Assembly (NCBI GenBank): GCA_036897485.1 | Contig: JAYMTF010000010.1 | Location: 18,273 to 82,272 of the forward strand | Direction of reading: 5' to 3' | DNA length: 64,000 nt | Source: Pelargonium nanum | Taxonomy: Eukaryota; Streptophyta; Magnoliopsida; Geraniales; Geraniaceae | Shown: piece by piece, positions 1-13,559 of the stretch | How the letters are laid out: each line of letters starts with the position of its first letter | How positions within the stretch are numbered: position 1 is the first letter of the stretch | Made by a program: the position numbers and the translations under genes | Notes under the pieces: generated by a model | Seen by the model: only the letters and a program-made list of their open reading frames with translations | What the model was told of the DNA's origin: nothing | The model's database searches: none

Positions 1-3000
1 GACACTTCAGGCCCCTTTCCCATCCTAAATCCACACCTGGTAATTTTTATTTATCCTTATCTAATATCTATTAAATTCTTCTTAGCCTACCCGAGTAGAA
101 GTCATCCCTCTATTTGATAGTCTAGTCGGGTTATCATGAATAAAGTAAGTACTCAATTATCTCTAAAGAGTTATCGCAAACGACACGAGTGTTTATAGTA
201 CTCAGAGGGTTGCTTAGGTAACTTAGTTTGATTTTTATATACAAGTAGGTCCAAAATAAGAGTTCCGTATGCTTCTATTTTTATATGATACGTAACTATA
301 AATTACTTTAATGCTATTCAACCTTTACACTTAACCGGTTTTCAATTAGAAAGTCCTAACCTAAAGTACTAAGACTAAGAACTAAGCGATTCCTTTTTAA
401 ACTATAAACTTTCTAGGAGCTTCTTTCTGATCCCCTTTCGTATTTATTTCATTGATTTCGTGATAATTATCAGAGAGATTCTTCTCAAAAAAAAGCTAGG
501 CAAAAATACAATCCTAAAAGCTATTTTGCCAATAGGAAACCCTTTTGTCTCAAATCAATATTAAAGTTTAATTGTATGAAGGAATATTTCGCATAATAAT
601 TAGCATCGTAATAGAAAAAATTCTGTCGATAACCAAAAAATAGCATAGCTTAAAAAGGTTTTGCTTGGGCGTAAGTTAAGTGCAGCTATATCACAACGGA
701 AACCAGTATCCTCTATAATCGTATGCTATTCGAAATAAGGGATTCCTTGTTCCAGGAGCCGTCAGTACTCTATATTCATAAATTTAGGCTAGTATAGTTT
801 TCAAGTCTTTCAAGTCTAGGAGCTAATCCTTACTATTGCTTAGTTTTATAGGGCAACCCAAAAGCATTCTTCTATTAAAAAGGGGCCCCTGTAGTTGATA
901 CAATATTCAAGTGCTTTTAGAAAACTGAATAAATTTATAAGTAGGAGCGCAGAGTATAGCCGGAAATAAGCTTTATTCGGGTATAGCTCCTTTTGAACGA
1001 GGGATATACCATTTACTAAAGTTTAGGCTTCATATAAGTTCTTTCTTGTATTAATTCTAATCCTTTTTATCAAAACTAGTTTGAATCTAAGTCTAAGCAG
1101 GAAGCTTACTATATTAAGGAGAAGACGTAATTTAAACTTGTAAGAAAACGACTGCAATTAGGAAGTAATATTATTTTCTGTGGTATACCTAAAGTAAGGC
1201 AAACATAAGTTTTAATCTGGTATATTATTTCTATGTCTCTAAGGGCACACTCTAGAGGAGGAATTCCTTATTGGGCTCCGGGTTTTTCATTTGTTTTGCC
1301 ATAGTAATACTAACTAGCCTCACTCCTGATGCAGATGTATTTGTGATTTACTATATAATACTTTTAACTAGACGAGACTAAGGACGCCTCTTTATAACTC
1401 AGCTATTTTTCTTTTTTTAGGATTCTAAAGTATTTGGACTATTAACTAAATACTTGCACCTCTGAGTTTCTAATGAATTTATTGCTACTACAAACCCATA
1501 GAAAGCACTTTAAAAACCAAATTACAATAGAGCTTACTCGCAAAAATGAAAGAAAAGGCAAGACCGCCGACGCTAGCACCACTTAGCTGTTACTAAAAAA
1601 TGTAAAAGATCCGCTTATTAGCCTCATTCAAAGGTAATTCTTTTGTATATACCACTTTTATTTGCTATACTGAATTAGTGTTGTCTCCCGGTATTCCATT
1701 ATGGATTCTCTCTTAATTAAAAAGTTTTTAACACGTATTTTCTTGTCAAAGAAAAAATGGAGTGCCTTAATGTTGTGAAATTAATGCGTGATCCAAGCGA
1801 GGTCCTTATGGGTGATCCAAGTATCCACCAGGCTTGAATACTAAAGAATTGTTTTTTACTATTACTATAAGTTTATTAATAGTGTTGTTTTTGTAAACTG
1901 GCAGAACAAAATTATATATACCACAAAAAAATATGTAATTAGGATCCAGGGAGTAAACAAACTACATTTAATAGAAACAGAGCCCCGTTCAAAAGTGCTA
2001 GAACTAACGCACACACGGAACAAAATATACAGTCGATCTGTGGTCATGATAACAGAATCAAAAGTACAAAAAAGAGTTTGAAGCTATGACCAGAGCGCAC
2101 TTAAATACCAATGAATTCCCTCGAGCAGCTCACGAAGCTAAGGGTCCCCATTAAAATAATTTTTGTTGTTGGGAAATCCTCTATTATTCCTAAAAGAGAT
2201 TTACAAGTATCTTAGATTAGTCATAATTAGTTACAAAATAAATAAGAGTTTTTCTTCTTGAATGGATTGTGTTTTAATAATAGAAAAAACTATACAACGA
2301 TACCTTAGCACAAGTTGCGAATCGATAGGATATGCTTTTTGAACAGGCCCCTAATTAGGAACTCCTGCAAGCAAGGGAGCACCCTATTTCTTTCTAATTT
2401 GTGACCACAAAACTCCACAGCCACAAATTCAGGTTTTTACTAGGCCTATAAATAAGAATAAAAATTTTTCATTTGAGTAATAAACTTTATAACTTCCTGT
2501 TAATTCAGTCTTATCTTTTAAAAGTGCTAGGTTAGACCGACAAATGTAGATCCGGGTTTAAGTTCCACTGCAATATTACAAGAGCTCCTTTTTAACTACT
2601 TGTACAAAAAAGGTGATCGAAAAGTGCTTTTACTAATACGGACTCTAATTGTAAAAAATACCCTTAATTGGACCTTATTCTCTTTTTTTTCATAAGGGAA
2701 GTAAAAAACCCAGGTAACCATACCGGCCAAGAGGAACAAAAATCCTTTTACAGCATATTATCTAGTTTAATTCCTTTACTAATTAACATAACACCGAGAT
2801 TTAAAAATTAAAAGTAGGCTTAGTTTATATGTTTATTTAACATTTAGTAGAATATACCTTTTACAAAATATAGTAAAGAAAATAAGTTTCATATAAAATT
2901 AAAATCCTTATTCCAGAGAGTCCTTCGAAATGGGAGTAGTAAATATAAAAGATAGAGTGGGGGCTCTCACTAAAAAAGATAACAAAGATTTTGTATGTTT

Positions 3001-6000
3001 TCATGAGTCACTCGTCATTGAGAACGACTAACGATGGTCAAAGTCCGGGTTAGGTAGGAAATATAAAGCCGGGTTCTTTGAATCCACACTTTACTCTTAG
3101 GGCTAAGAGCTTTTGAGGTTTCTTTTTGTGGAATCTAGTAAGCTTTTAAGTTCGAATTAGTAAATGTCTTTTTATTTTTAATCGACCTTCCAAGTTGGGG
3201 AACTAGGTCTAATAGATTTCCGCGGAGTAGCCTAAGATTTTCTCTACATGTGCCTTTCCTGTGTTTATTCAGGGTACTTTAAAAACAACGGGTGCCCCTT
3301 TTGTCTATATCTCGTTACCTATTTATAATAGGGGATACCTTATAAAAATAGAAGTTTTAAATCGCGAAGTATTAAGACTATCGGTTTTACTTTTGCCTAC
3401 TAAGATAAGACGCGCCGCAATGAGTCCGTGAATCAAAAATACAGACAGAATTATTTACAAAAGTACTAATGTTTAAAATTAATTGTATGAATATTTTAAC
3501 TGAAAATACTAGATCAGATAGGAATTCCTTTGTTAAACTTAGGATAAAGTGGCTTATTATGAGTATTCGTTTAGTAATACTCTAACCTTACTTGGCTAGC
3601 TTGGATTTGGCTCGAGATAAGTTTACTTCAGTATGCATCCGCGGTATACGTTCACTACAATATATAGTTTCATTTTAAGGGTTGTTTTTTAACTAAAAAA
3701 GTCACAAGAAAGCGGAAACCTTAAAATTTCTTACAAAAAGCTGTTCAAAAGGAATCCCTGCAAAATTAAGAGGATAATGGTAATAAAGAATCAGCTGGAA
3801 ATAAGAAAAGTTCGAGTATTACTGGGTCTGCACTCAAGCTCTTGAATTTTTATCGATATGTGTATCGGTACCTTTAAAGTTTCTAGAAATTTAATAATCG
3901 GGGATTTTTGGGGTATAAGCTGAAGACTTCCGTTTTACTAAAAATATTCCTTTTACTCTCTGGAAGTCTATAGATTCTGCTGCTTGTCCAGGCGAACAAG
4001 TACCTCCGAGTAGGCGGGTTCGGCTATATATCGAGAGTTTGCAAGTGCTCATAAAGAGTTTTATCCAGTTAGTTACTAATTTCTTAGTAAATGCCTCTTC
4101 AACCGCGTTTTTACTAAGGTAACCCCGAAGCCTGTATATTTTTTTTCCAAGAGAGACATAGCATACTCTACCCCATTTTATTCAGTCGAAAGTGAATACT
4201 TTTATAAAGTAATATCGGTAAAAAGAATACTTATAACCCACAGCGGCCTTTTTATGTGGAACCTGGTATACGACAAATGAAACATAAACCATTTAAAGCT
4301 TAGCAACTCTCTAGGGGACACCCTACAGGAGGAATCCTCTTAAGTTTTTTGTTTCTTTTTAAAGTATATAGTCTTTATTGCTATCCTAGGATAAACCCTA
4401 TTTTCATGGCTTAGATTGACTCCTAGCTTAATCTCTATAAATATAAAAAAGTTATCCATTGCTGCATGCATGTCATAACATATTTTATGTATGACTTTTT
4501 AATTGTAGTGCATTAGTCGAAAAGGAGTTTGCATATACTCTACATATATAAATTAAACGTTGTTTATATACCAGAATTTATATCACTTGGTAGTTGATCT
4601 TTGACCGCTTCATCATTATAAGACGATTACGGAAAAGGAAAATTATACTCAGGTTTAGTATTTAGCTTTTCTTGAAGTTATAGCAGGATTTAAAAATGCG
4701 GATATAAGTTAATAGCAGTATAAAATCTTCCTGGTAGGCAGTGTTAGAAGTTAAATTAACACTATTCCCTGTTAAGATTGCTGGTCCAGATGATAAATTT
4801 TTGTATCATTCATACATACTCAGATTATCAGATTACCCTCCCCAAAGCTTCCTTATAAAATCCCAGGACAACTGAGTTAAAGGGGTTACACTTTAATTGA
4901 TTGATTATAAAGCTTCCCGGTTATGAATAAAATTGGGTGCAAAATCTCAATAAAGCGAAATTTTGAGTCCATCGTAGATCTCTTTTAACTTACATTGAAA
5001 ATACAGAACATAAATGATATTGATTGCCTCGTTTGGGAAAAAGCCGATACGTCCCCCTTAAAGTTAGATTTTTAATATAGTGGTTTTTAACCTAGGATAT
5101 TCATATATATTGCTACGTCTATGTGCGATTTTTAATCAGTTTTTTTTTAGGATGTTTCCGGATAGTAATGAAATGATTTTGCTTTGGAGGATAAACTTCC
5201 ATTTATTCCAATTGACTATTGGTTGAGTGATATCCGTGTCAGAGGAATCAAAGAAACTCTTAGGGGTGCCTAGATCTGCTAGCTCCATTTCTATTAAAGT
5301 TCTACCTACATAAAATTAAAATATGACTAAATCAGGAAAAGGAAGTTAAATCCCACTTTTTGGATTCCCTTTCTTTTTAGTTTTTGATAATAGGGCTAAT
5401 TTTTAGTAGGAGTAAAAAAAGAGACCGTTTATATAAGTTAAGTATAGTCTAATAATTAAGGTGAGCTGAGCAGTCAATTTACTATCCTTACAAACAAGAC
5501 CCTGCGAGGTTTCCTTCAGAGAGTCTATATCGTCATCAGAATTTTTTGCGGTTTATTAAAACTTTAAAAGGTATATATGACTTTCTCATTGTCTAAGTCA
5601 CGGTTATTGGATATATCATAAACAGGGGCGCTATATGAAGAATTCGTTTCTTCTATCTATTTGATTACAATAGCTAAAATCACATCTATAACGAGGCCGA
5701 GTTCTTGAATTATGAATAGAATGTTAGGTCTCAGTCTATTCTTGAGGTAACTGGAGTTAATTACGAGGTCTCATTTCCTTGCAGGAAAAAAAGTATTGGA
5801 GGAATTGTTCTTAATATTTATAGAAAGTCCTAAAGGAAAGTCGGTCTTGAAATTTGAAGTCTATTACACATGCAGGGGGCTTGAATCTGCTCAACAGTTA
5901 ATTATCTCTATACGAATGCTCTAATTTTCTTAAATGTAAAAAAACTACTTTATAATAGAATAATATATCGGATTGTTCCGAGAAGTATATTAGCTTTTTC

Positions 6001-6289
6001 ACTTAGTTGAATACACAGGTTCCTTAAAACCCTTACTTTCAAGAAAGCGATTTTGGGAAAATAGTAAATAATGAACTTTAAAGACAAATGCAATGTATAA
6101 GACATCTCTTCATTTTGCCTAGATTTTTAGGTTTATTCTATTAAAGAAATCAATACTCTAGAGCATATGAGAGAACTTGAGCTTACAGGATTTTTGTCTA
6201 AGGAGTTACTATTGCTATATACTACACTTTATATTTTATTCCCTTAAAATCCCTATAGAAGCGGGTAGTACCGGTAAGTATTAGTACTC
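1..6289. other. AT-rich spacer without recognisable genes
   Basis: No open frame here exceeds about 60 codons and none resembles a known mitochondrial protein. The DNA is AT-rich and dotted with short GC-rich palindromes, for example AGGGGCCCCT at 881-890 and AGGGTCCCCA at 2141-2150. A 9-base unit, TTTCAAGTC, is repeated in tandem at 799-816. I saw no intact tRNA, rRNA segment or group II intron domain V. Confidence 0.6.
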
Positions 6290-7330
6290 GGGAAGGCTTT
6301 AGTTTAACCTTCCTTATAAACCTTAAGGCAAGCAAGCTTGTAGTTATGAGCTTTCCTTCCTTTTGGTATAGAGACTTCAGCAGGTTCAGGACAGTACAGA
6401 ATTCCTTCTTGCTTTGCTCAAGACTTTATCTACTAACAGTTAGGGATTAAAATACAAAGTCAAAGAATAGGGCTTTTGCATCTCCCTTTATAGGTCTAGT
6501 TAACAAAGAGCTAAGCCTGGCACAGAAAAAGTACATAAGCAATCAAAAAATCTGGAATATTGAAGACAAAGAAAGGCAAGCTTGTTAACAAACTGAAAGT
6601 ACATTAAACAATAGGAATCCGCAATTAATAACAGGTAACTTCTTAAGTTAGAAATAAGACCTTTCTTTCCTAATTATTTAAGTCCTTAGGGAATACAAAG
6701 GAAATAACAACAAGATAAATCTTGCCTTTAGAAAGCCAAGTAAAGTGAAAATTTTATTGTATAGCATAGTCTAGTAGTACAATTCTCAGTCATTCTCATT
6801 TATGGTTTTGAGGTCTCTTGTACTTTTTACTACCTAGGGCTGTAAACAAGGAAACACAAAAGCAACTCCGACCTTGTCGCCTTGAATGCCTTTAACTAAG
6901 AAATTCTGGAATGCTTAGGACACCCTAAATAATTGCTATTCAAAGGAGCAGGAACTTGAAATTATAGCTGTATAGCCTGAGAATCTCCTTCTTTTTTAAA
7001 AGTCTTAATATACCTTTCGTGCCTATAGAACTTGAGAAATCTCTGAGCTCGGTGGTAGCTCCCCGCTTAAGTAAACTCCGGATTAAAAGCCTTTTAAGTC
7101 AATATTTCCTAGACTTTTTCTTTAATGTGCTTTTTCGGAAACTTTTTATTTTAAGTAAGTTAAGACATAGCATCAGTAAATCCAAATAATAGGGAACTGC
7201 TCAATATAACTGCCTTTTTAACTAAGAGCTAAAATCCTTTCTCTTGTAATATAGCTATAGGCTGCCATTTTATCGGTAAAAAGTCTTGTCCGGAACGCTT
7301 ATAAATCTAAATAGTATAGACTCTGGTTTT
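6290..7330. other. Balanced-composition spacer island
   Basis: This stretch has visibly more G+C and fewer GC-rich palindromes than its flanks, and it carries many short AAG/CTT-type words, more like ordinary plant mitochondrial spacer. No gene is recognised in it. Boundaries are by eye and could be off by a few hundred bases. It may be older spacer surviving between AT-drifted DNA, but that is inference. Confidence 0.35.
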
Positions 7331-10300
7331 TTCCTCGCAATTGCTTTGATAAGTAGACAGCTAAAGATGATTGAGCTCTTCTTAGTTCATAGCTTTTTAC
7401 CAAGCCGAGAAGAATTTGAGGTTTCCAGTACTGCTAAATTAATAAATTAAAAGAGTACGAAATCTAGAGGTAGGGTAGTAAAAAAAAATTCTATTTTTAC
7501 GTAACCAGGTGAATGAGAACCAGGTCGTTAGCGCGTTCCTGGAGGCACTCCTTTTTTAAGAGAAAACCCTAGATCACTTTCTGATAGCACACAAATCCGT
7601 AACACTCTCTAGTTAAGTTATCTTTCAATAACTTAGAAGAGCCCCAGACTAATCCCAAAATTCGGGCATATCCGTAGACAATATCTTTCTAAAAGACTCC
7701 CCGGAGCTTCAGAAACTTTTACTAAAGACAGAACTACAAATAGACTCTGTTTATAATAAAGGGCGACCTCCTTATAAAATATTCTTTACTGCCCTTTTTT
7801 AGTCGGTAAAGAGCAAGTAAAATTACTTCTATAACTGCTATAGAGCCCCAAATCCTTATCTGGAAAACGCCTTGATTAAGCTTTTCGTAAGATTTAATCC
7901 TCTAAATTAGAGGAAATAAGAAATAGCTCGGGTCTTGTCTTATGTAGTTGGGTTTACTCTTTTTGGAAATTAAATTGATACATCTTGTCCTGAAACGAAG
8001 GGGTAAGGGTTGCTCCCAAAACAGGTCTATAACTTAAATACTTTAGGATTACTAAATAAAGCAAAGTTTGTATTTAATAGAAGCTTTCCTATCAAAGATT
8101 CTACAGGGTTCCCTTATGGACTTTTTATTTACGGAAGCTCTCTCCTACTACCAACCAGCAAAAACCAGAGAGATAACAGGCCTTTGGTTTGAACTCATTT
8201 TATAAGTGAGTACTATCAATTTATTTAGAAATTTCATGAATTTATACTTTGGTAAAAGCGTCCTCATTTTTGCTTTAGTTATATATTTTTTACTCTACTA
8301 TTCTTATTCTCAAGACCTATTTTGGATTAAGCTTGCCTGCTCGATACTAGGTTGATGGCTAAAAATCCCTCTTATGGATTGATTATATTATGTTATGTTA
8401 TATATTTTTAAAAACCCCCATTCCATATTGTATGAAATGCGGTAACCTCAGAAGCTTTTACCCTGCCTTTATTCCAAAGAGATTAGATGTTTTGCTATCT
8501 TAAAGAATGTAAGAAATTCTAAGGAAGACTTAGCTAGGCTCAAGTTAAGGGAATCCCATTCTACCTTAATCAGAGAAAGTAGTTTTAGTCCTTACTGGAC
8601 TAGAAAGTAAAGAGTACTAAAGGTTTTAATTAACTGTTGTACTGTAATTTACACTTCCTGCTATTATTTTTTTACGAATTTTAAATTCCTTACTAGTATT
8701 TATAAATTATGAACCTTTACCTTACAAAAACTAAAAGCTGTGCTCGTAGGACCGTCTGTGTCCTCTAAAATGAGTTTCTTGTTTATTTACTTAGGTATCT
8801 CAATTATTATTATAATATGCTGATTCTTACTTAGTTATTCTAGGAGTCCCCTATTATGTACCTTGATTTAAAGTGTAAGGATTTACGTTACTACGTCTAC
8901 TGAGTTTCAAAGGTTCCTATATACCGAGTATAAGATTTTTGGAAAAAGAATTTATACAATATACCAAGAAAATCATGACGTGTGTATGAATCTTAAGTAT
9001 TAATTTTGATAGTGCGAAGGATAGGTGCTCAAACCTTACCCGGAATCCTAATATTTTAAAAACCAACAAATTTATATCGAATGCCACTGGTTTAAAAGGG
9101 CCCCTTATTTAGCATTAGCTATTAGAAATTCCATCTTTATTTAATAGGGTGATTGCTTGCATTAAGAACCCCTTCTCTATATCGCTCCCGAGAATTCTTT
9201 ATGGTATACTCGTATTAATATAAGGAACCGTATTAAGTAGCTACCACTGGACCTTTAGACACTCTCACTAGCTAAGCGAATATTCTTGTTTTATTATAAA
9301 AAGCAGCTTAAATAAGTTAAATAAGGAACTCCTTAGTCCTTCTAATTATTAAGGGTAGATACTTTAGTTATAATAACCTCCTTAAAAACGAGTTACAAAA
9401 TTTGGTAAATTAAGTTTAAAGTCAATGATTATGTAACGAAAAGGGCCTCTTCAATAACCTTATTTACTTTACTACAACGAAAGGAAAAAGTACTAGAGCC
9501 GCTAAGTCTTGCCTTTAAGCTCCTAGTTAAACTTTTTCAGTTTTATTTATAATCTTGAAATGTACTCTCTTTCTAAATCAAAATCTGTTATATTATAATC
9601 ATATCGAATTAGTAGCTCTTTAGCCATGCAATAAGGGAAACACTTACAGAGCAGCTATTCTAGAAGAGCTTATTTGAATAGAAAACTTTTTACGCAGTAC
9701 GACTCATCTAAAGGAGAACCACAAAAAATCAAATTTCCATAAAGGGATGAGTCTAGGCTAACTATTTTATAAGGAGCTTTAGTTCTGGGTTTTTCAGTAT
9801 CAAAGATAAATTTGGTTCTAAATATTTAGATATCGAGCTCCTTCTAATAATTTAAAAGTTATTTATCTATATTCCTAGTTTGGAGTCAAAGCGGACTCTA
9901 CGCAAGCTTTTTGGCTTATTTTACTGAGCAAGACAAACTAGAGCTAAGGAAGTTTTTTAGCTTTTCATAGTCTAGACGTAATAAATTGTGATCACAGGTA
10001 TCTTATAGATTCCCCTTCTTAAAAATAGGGCTCAAATAGCTGAGCTGTTGTTGAACTTAGTAAAAGCTTTCTGTTATCCAGGATCACAAGACTCTAGATT
10101 TCTAAACTAAAAATTACTTAATTGGAGTATAAAACTGAAAAAGGGATACCTAAAGGGAAAAAAGCAAGGGGTATAATTCTTCAAAGGTTAAGTCCTATTG
10201 CAGCCTTAGCCAAAAACAAGAGATTTTATGCCTAATCCAAATCGGGGTACTAAATATTTAATTTGATCGCTGTAAAGGAACCTGTTAAACTTACAAATTA

Positions 10301-12469
10301 CACAAATAAATTTAGAGCATACTTTTCATGATATAACAAGATACTAAAAGGGGCCCTCGTAAATTCGTGGGGTACCTAAGGTAGGGGGAGGGGGGGTATA
10401 CTTTATTAGTTTCTAAAAAGTTAAATAATCGTTTGGTAAGTAGTATCTAAAGTACAAGGTTTACGCTAAAATCTTACTAAAAGGAGTTTGCTCAAGTAGA
10501 GTAAGTCACATATAGAGTCTATATTATTTGTTGCTAGAGTACCTAGTAATACCCCTTTTAGGAATATAGTAGCAAGTTAGCTTATACAGTATCTATAAAA
10601 GTTGAACAGCATTCACGTAAAAATTACCAAAGTGATACGCGGGATTCTGGAATTAAAAGAATTCTCTTATGAGTTAAGTGTATAAAAACTCCCTTTTAGC
10701 TTTTAGAGAGATTTAAAATTCCCCATCCTAAATACAGATATATTTGGTAAATATTGAACACCGGAGTAACTTACGCACTAAACCCTAATCTTTTTTGTTT
10801 GAGAGAAAATGGGAATTGTTGGATAACCTCCCGATCTTATGGGGTTGAATATGAAAACTATTAATTACTAAGCTTAATCTGCATCAGAAAAGAAATGAAT
10901 TCAAGTGACCCGGGATGACCACAGATTCGAGCCGCCGGCATGTGTTTTAAATAACAAGTGACTCATGACAACGAAATTTCATGAAAACATACTGCGTTTT
11001 TGTATTCAATTTTGTAGTTTATAATATCATGTAGCCATCCAGTATATAATAACCCGTTTTTCAAGATGGATACTGTACTGAATTCAAAACAATTTCTATA
11101 TTAGAACCATTCATAAATCAGCACGTATGCATTTTAAGGGGCATCACTATTCAGTTTGAAAAAAGGCGTTAGTATACAAACTTATCTAAAAGACACTCAA
11201 ATTTCTTTACTTATTCTTATAAACTAAAATTTGTCATAAAAGGTAACAGGATTCGAATCACCAGAGGGGTGCCTTTTGTTCTAACAACGAGTTAAACAAT
11301 CCGGATTTTACCATTAAGGTTTAAAGTCTTTTCCTCTAGGCAGGGCTCTATCTGAGCGGGGGCTACCCGGATTTACTACAACAAGGAATTCTTAGGAAAG
11401 TTATGCGCCTGATTAAGTAATTAATCTAGGGAATTTTATTTAGTAAAAAGTTATAATGCGAATTACTAGGTTCAAATAATCCTACTACATGTGAAACCTT
11501 TACCAAGAATGCAAAAAATAACTTATGAAGTACCTTCTTATTACTTCGATAAAAAAAGAGTTCTCATCTATACTAGTTCAATATGGTACCCTGTTAAGTT
11601 TATTTTAGACAAGGAAGCCCTGTACATTTAGAGATGGACTATTTCTCCTTTCTCTTTTTACATTCTATTCTGACTCCTCCTAAACCATGATTTATACTTT
11701 GTACCAGAAAAACTAGATATAGCTGACCTTTCTTTTCCAAACTGGAGAACTCGGGTAGAGATATGTACTTTGTTTGACATCCTCTCCAGGATTGGCATAT
11801 AAATCCCTCGGTTCTATTTCTTCATAAAAACTAAATGAAGTTCAATCAATTTAAGGAAATTCGATGAAGCGATTTAAAAAAAGATATACATAACAGATGT
11901 TCTCTTATAAATATAAAAGGATAATAAAGAAGTCTTTTTACTAAAAATAGGAGTGGGTTAACTCAAAAGTTTTAAATAAATGAAGGAAAGTCTACTAATC
12001 TAGTATATAAATAGAAAAGGTTCCTACCCTAATTTTAGCAAGGAAATTTTTTAGTCTGACCAAGAGCCGTTAACTCGGGGTATAGAATCACTTTAGTATT
12101 AAATATTGTTATTCTCGTGATTCCTCAACTATTATAATTGCTTCAAAAGCAATCCCTATAATTATAAATTAAAAGGCATCTGGTATGCACAAAGAAATTC
12201 AAATAGTCAATGTAATGAGTTTAACTCTTTTAGTGTTAACCAAACGGCATCTTATCCCTTTTTATTAAATGCCAGGTAAAGTTCCCACTTCTATCTTCTG
12301 TTGTCCAGATATAATATTGGAAAGAATAAAAAGAGACTCAAATAAGTTTAAAAAGTTTGACAACCATAGCTTCATAGCTAACAAAAAAAGCCTGTTATAT
12401 TTTTTTCTCTCAAAGAAAAGAGGGGCTAGCCAATATTCAATCACAAAAGTAAAATGAATTCTAATAAAG
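7331..12469. other. AT-rich spacer without recognisable genes
   Basis: Only short frames are present, such as 8010-8192 and 12269-12457 on the plus strand, with no similarity I recognise and lengths expected by chance. It contains GC-rich palindromes (10,350-10,356), a 7-bp hairpin with arms ATTGCTT and AAGCAAT at 12137-12153, and a degraded trnP-like tail near 11,240-11,300. A G+C-richer spot at 10,910-10,950 could not be assigned. Confidence 0.55.
11240..11300 (-). pseudogene. Possible trnP-like relic (3' half)
   Basis: On the minus strand, a T-arm-like GATTCGAATC followed by CTGTTACC resembles the 3' end of plant mitochondrial trnP(UGG) as I remember it. A D-arm-like stretch with TTGTTAGAAC lies upstream. 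No anticodon arm can be folded; its place is taken by a GC-rich block (positions 11263-11275) like the palindromes scattered in the spacer. It is probably a degraded tRNA or a tRNA-like piece. Assignment to proline is tentative. Confidence 0.25.
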
Positions 12470-12877
12470 AGTTCCTTGAAGAAACCTTAGTACATTCTAT
12501 ACAACTATAGTTTTGAAACTCATAATGAAAACTAGAAGCCACAAAAAAGATTGTAGGATTTAGAAAATCTTTCTTCTTATAACGAATTCTCAGTCCAGGA
12601 TATCCTATTATTATAGTGAAGCAATTCAGCTATCGCGTAGCTATAGTAGAAAGGAGTAAACAAGGTAATTAGAAAGAGACTAAAGCGCGCTAGATAAAAC
12701 GGTTTTGACCCCGCTTTAAAAAACATGCTTTTACGCTTCTAGCACCCCATACGAAAGAGGTATCAACAAAACCCTATGAATTTCCCCAACTTATCCCAAG
12801 TTAGCACAGAAAACTTCGGAGGGGCATTTTCGGGGCCTAGCCTGCTTTTAATTCACTGCGACAAGAAGAAGAGAAAC
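12470..12877 (-). other. nad1 3' flank / 3' UTR region
   Basis: This is the region just after the nad1 stop codon in the direction of transcription. Its composition is close to that of the coding region, not the AT-rich sea, so it has probably stayed linked to the gene. It includes an imperfect hairpin around 12,790-12,805, with arms AACTT and AAGTT, that could help define a 3' end. I see no open frame or tRNA here. matR, which normally lies inside the last nad1 intron, is absent. Confidence 0.4.
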
Positions 12878-13470
12878 CTAAGGAAGCCATTGAAAGGTCA
12901 CTAGAAGTCCCGAAACAGCTACCACCCAAGCTAATGATAGAGGCAAAAAGACCTTCCATCCAAGGGCCATTAATTGATCATAACGATAACGGGGAAAGGC
13001 TGAGCGCACCCAGATATAAAGAAATAGGAAAAGAATAACCTTCAAGCTAAACCAAAGAGAACCAGGTATCGCATTCAAAATGGGAAGATCTAGGATAGGT
13101 AGCCAACCTCCTAGAAAGAGCAATGTGCAGAGTCCACTCATTAGTATCATATTTGCGTACTCTCCTAAGAAAAAGAGAGCAAATCCCATTGAGGAATATT
13201 CCACATTATATCCAGCAACTAATTCTGCTTCTGCTTCTGGAAGATCGAAAGGGGCTCGATTCGTTTCTGCTAGACAAGAAATAAAGAACATAACCAATAC
13301 GGGGAACAAGGGAATTCCGAACCATATCTGTTTTTGCGCCATCACAATCTCACTCAAATTACAAGAACCCACACAAATTAGTACAGTAATCAGAATCAGT
13401 CCAATCGAAACCTCATAAGAGACCATTTGAGCTGCAGATCGTAATGCTCCTAAAAAAGCGTATTTCGAAT
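12878..13470 (-). CDS. nad1: NADH dehydrogenase subunit 1, exons 2-5 fused (partial, lacks exon 1)
   Basis: ND1 is a core membrane subunit of mitochondrial complex I and forms much of the quinone chamber next to the matrix arm. This block encodes residues 130 to 325, starting two bases into codon 129, and ends in TAG. Together with a normal exon 1 of 385 bases it would give the usual 325-residue protein. The quinone-site loop [15 protein letters not shown] (about residues 197-211) is intact and several membrane segments follow, ending in FQWLP. In seed plants this part is normally split by introns at i477, i669 and i728. Those junctions fall at 13388/13387, 13196/13195 and 13137/13136, and all three are continuous here. 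Exon 1 is absent and must be supplied by trans-splicing through the adjacent half-intron. The first in-frame ATG (13424-13426) is internal Met144 and is not a real start. nad3 lies just upstream on the same strand. Confidence 0.95.
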
Positions 13471-13524
13471 ATAGAACAATGATAAAATAGAGTTTTAAAC
13501 AACTCCTTTTTCAGAGCTTTCTGT
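13471..13524 (-). other. Group II intron domain VI (branch-point hairpin)
   Basis: After domain V, the minus strand can fold AAAAAGGAGTT against AACTCTATTTT around a short GTTTA loop, which is the expected place for domain VI. The tail ATCATTGTTCTAT leads to the splice site. A branch-point adenosine would lie in the 3' side or tail of this stem, but I cannot fix which base it is. Confidence 0.6.
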
Positions 13525-13559
13525 GAACCGTACGAGCACGTCTTCCGCGCATACGGCTC
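13525..13559 (-). other. Group II intron domain V (catalytic hairpin)
   Basis: Reading the minus strand, GAGCCGTATGCG pairs with the returning arm that ends in CGTACGGTTC, across a GGAAGAC apex. This is the standard 34-35 base domain V of plant mitochondrial group II introns. It supplies the catalytic metal-binding core. Its integrity argues that the half-intron is functional and not a relic. Confidence 0.93.

Noticed and set aside
255-300. Possible decayed group II domain V near GAGTTCCGTATGC
   Set aside because: The returning arm does not pair well and there is no adjoining domain VI or exon.
13080-13418. Plus-strand frame opposite nad1
   Set aside because: It is the antisense shadow of conserved nad1 codons, with no sign of its own coding.
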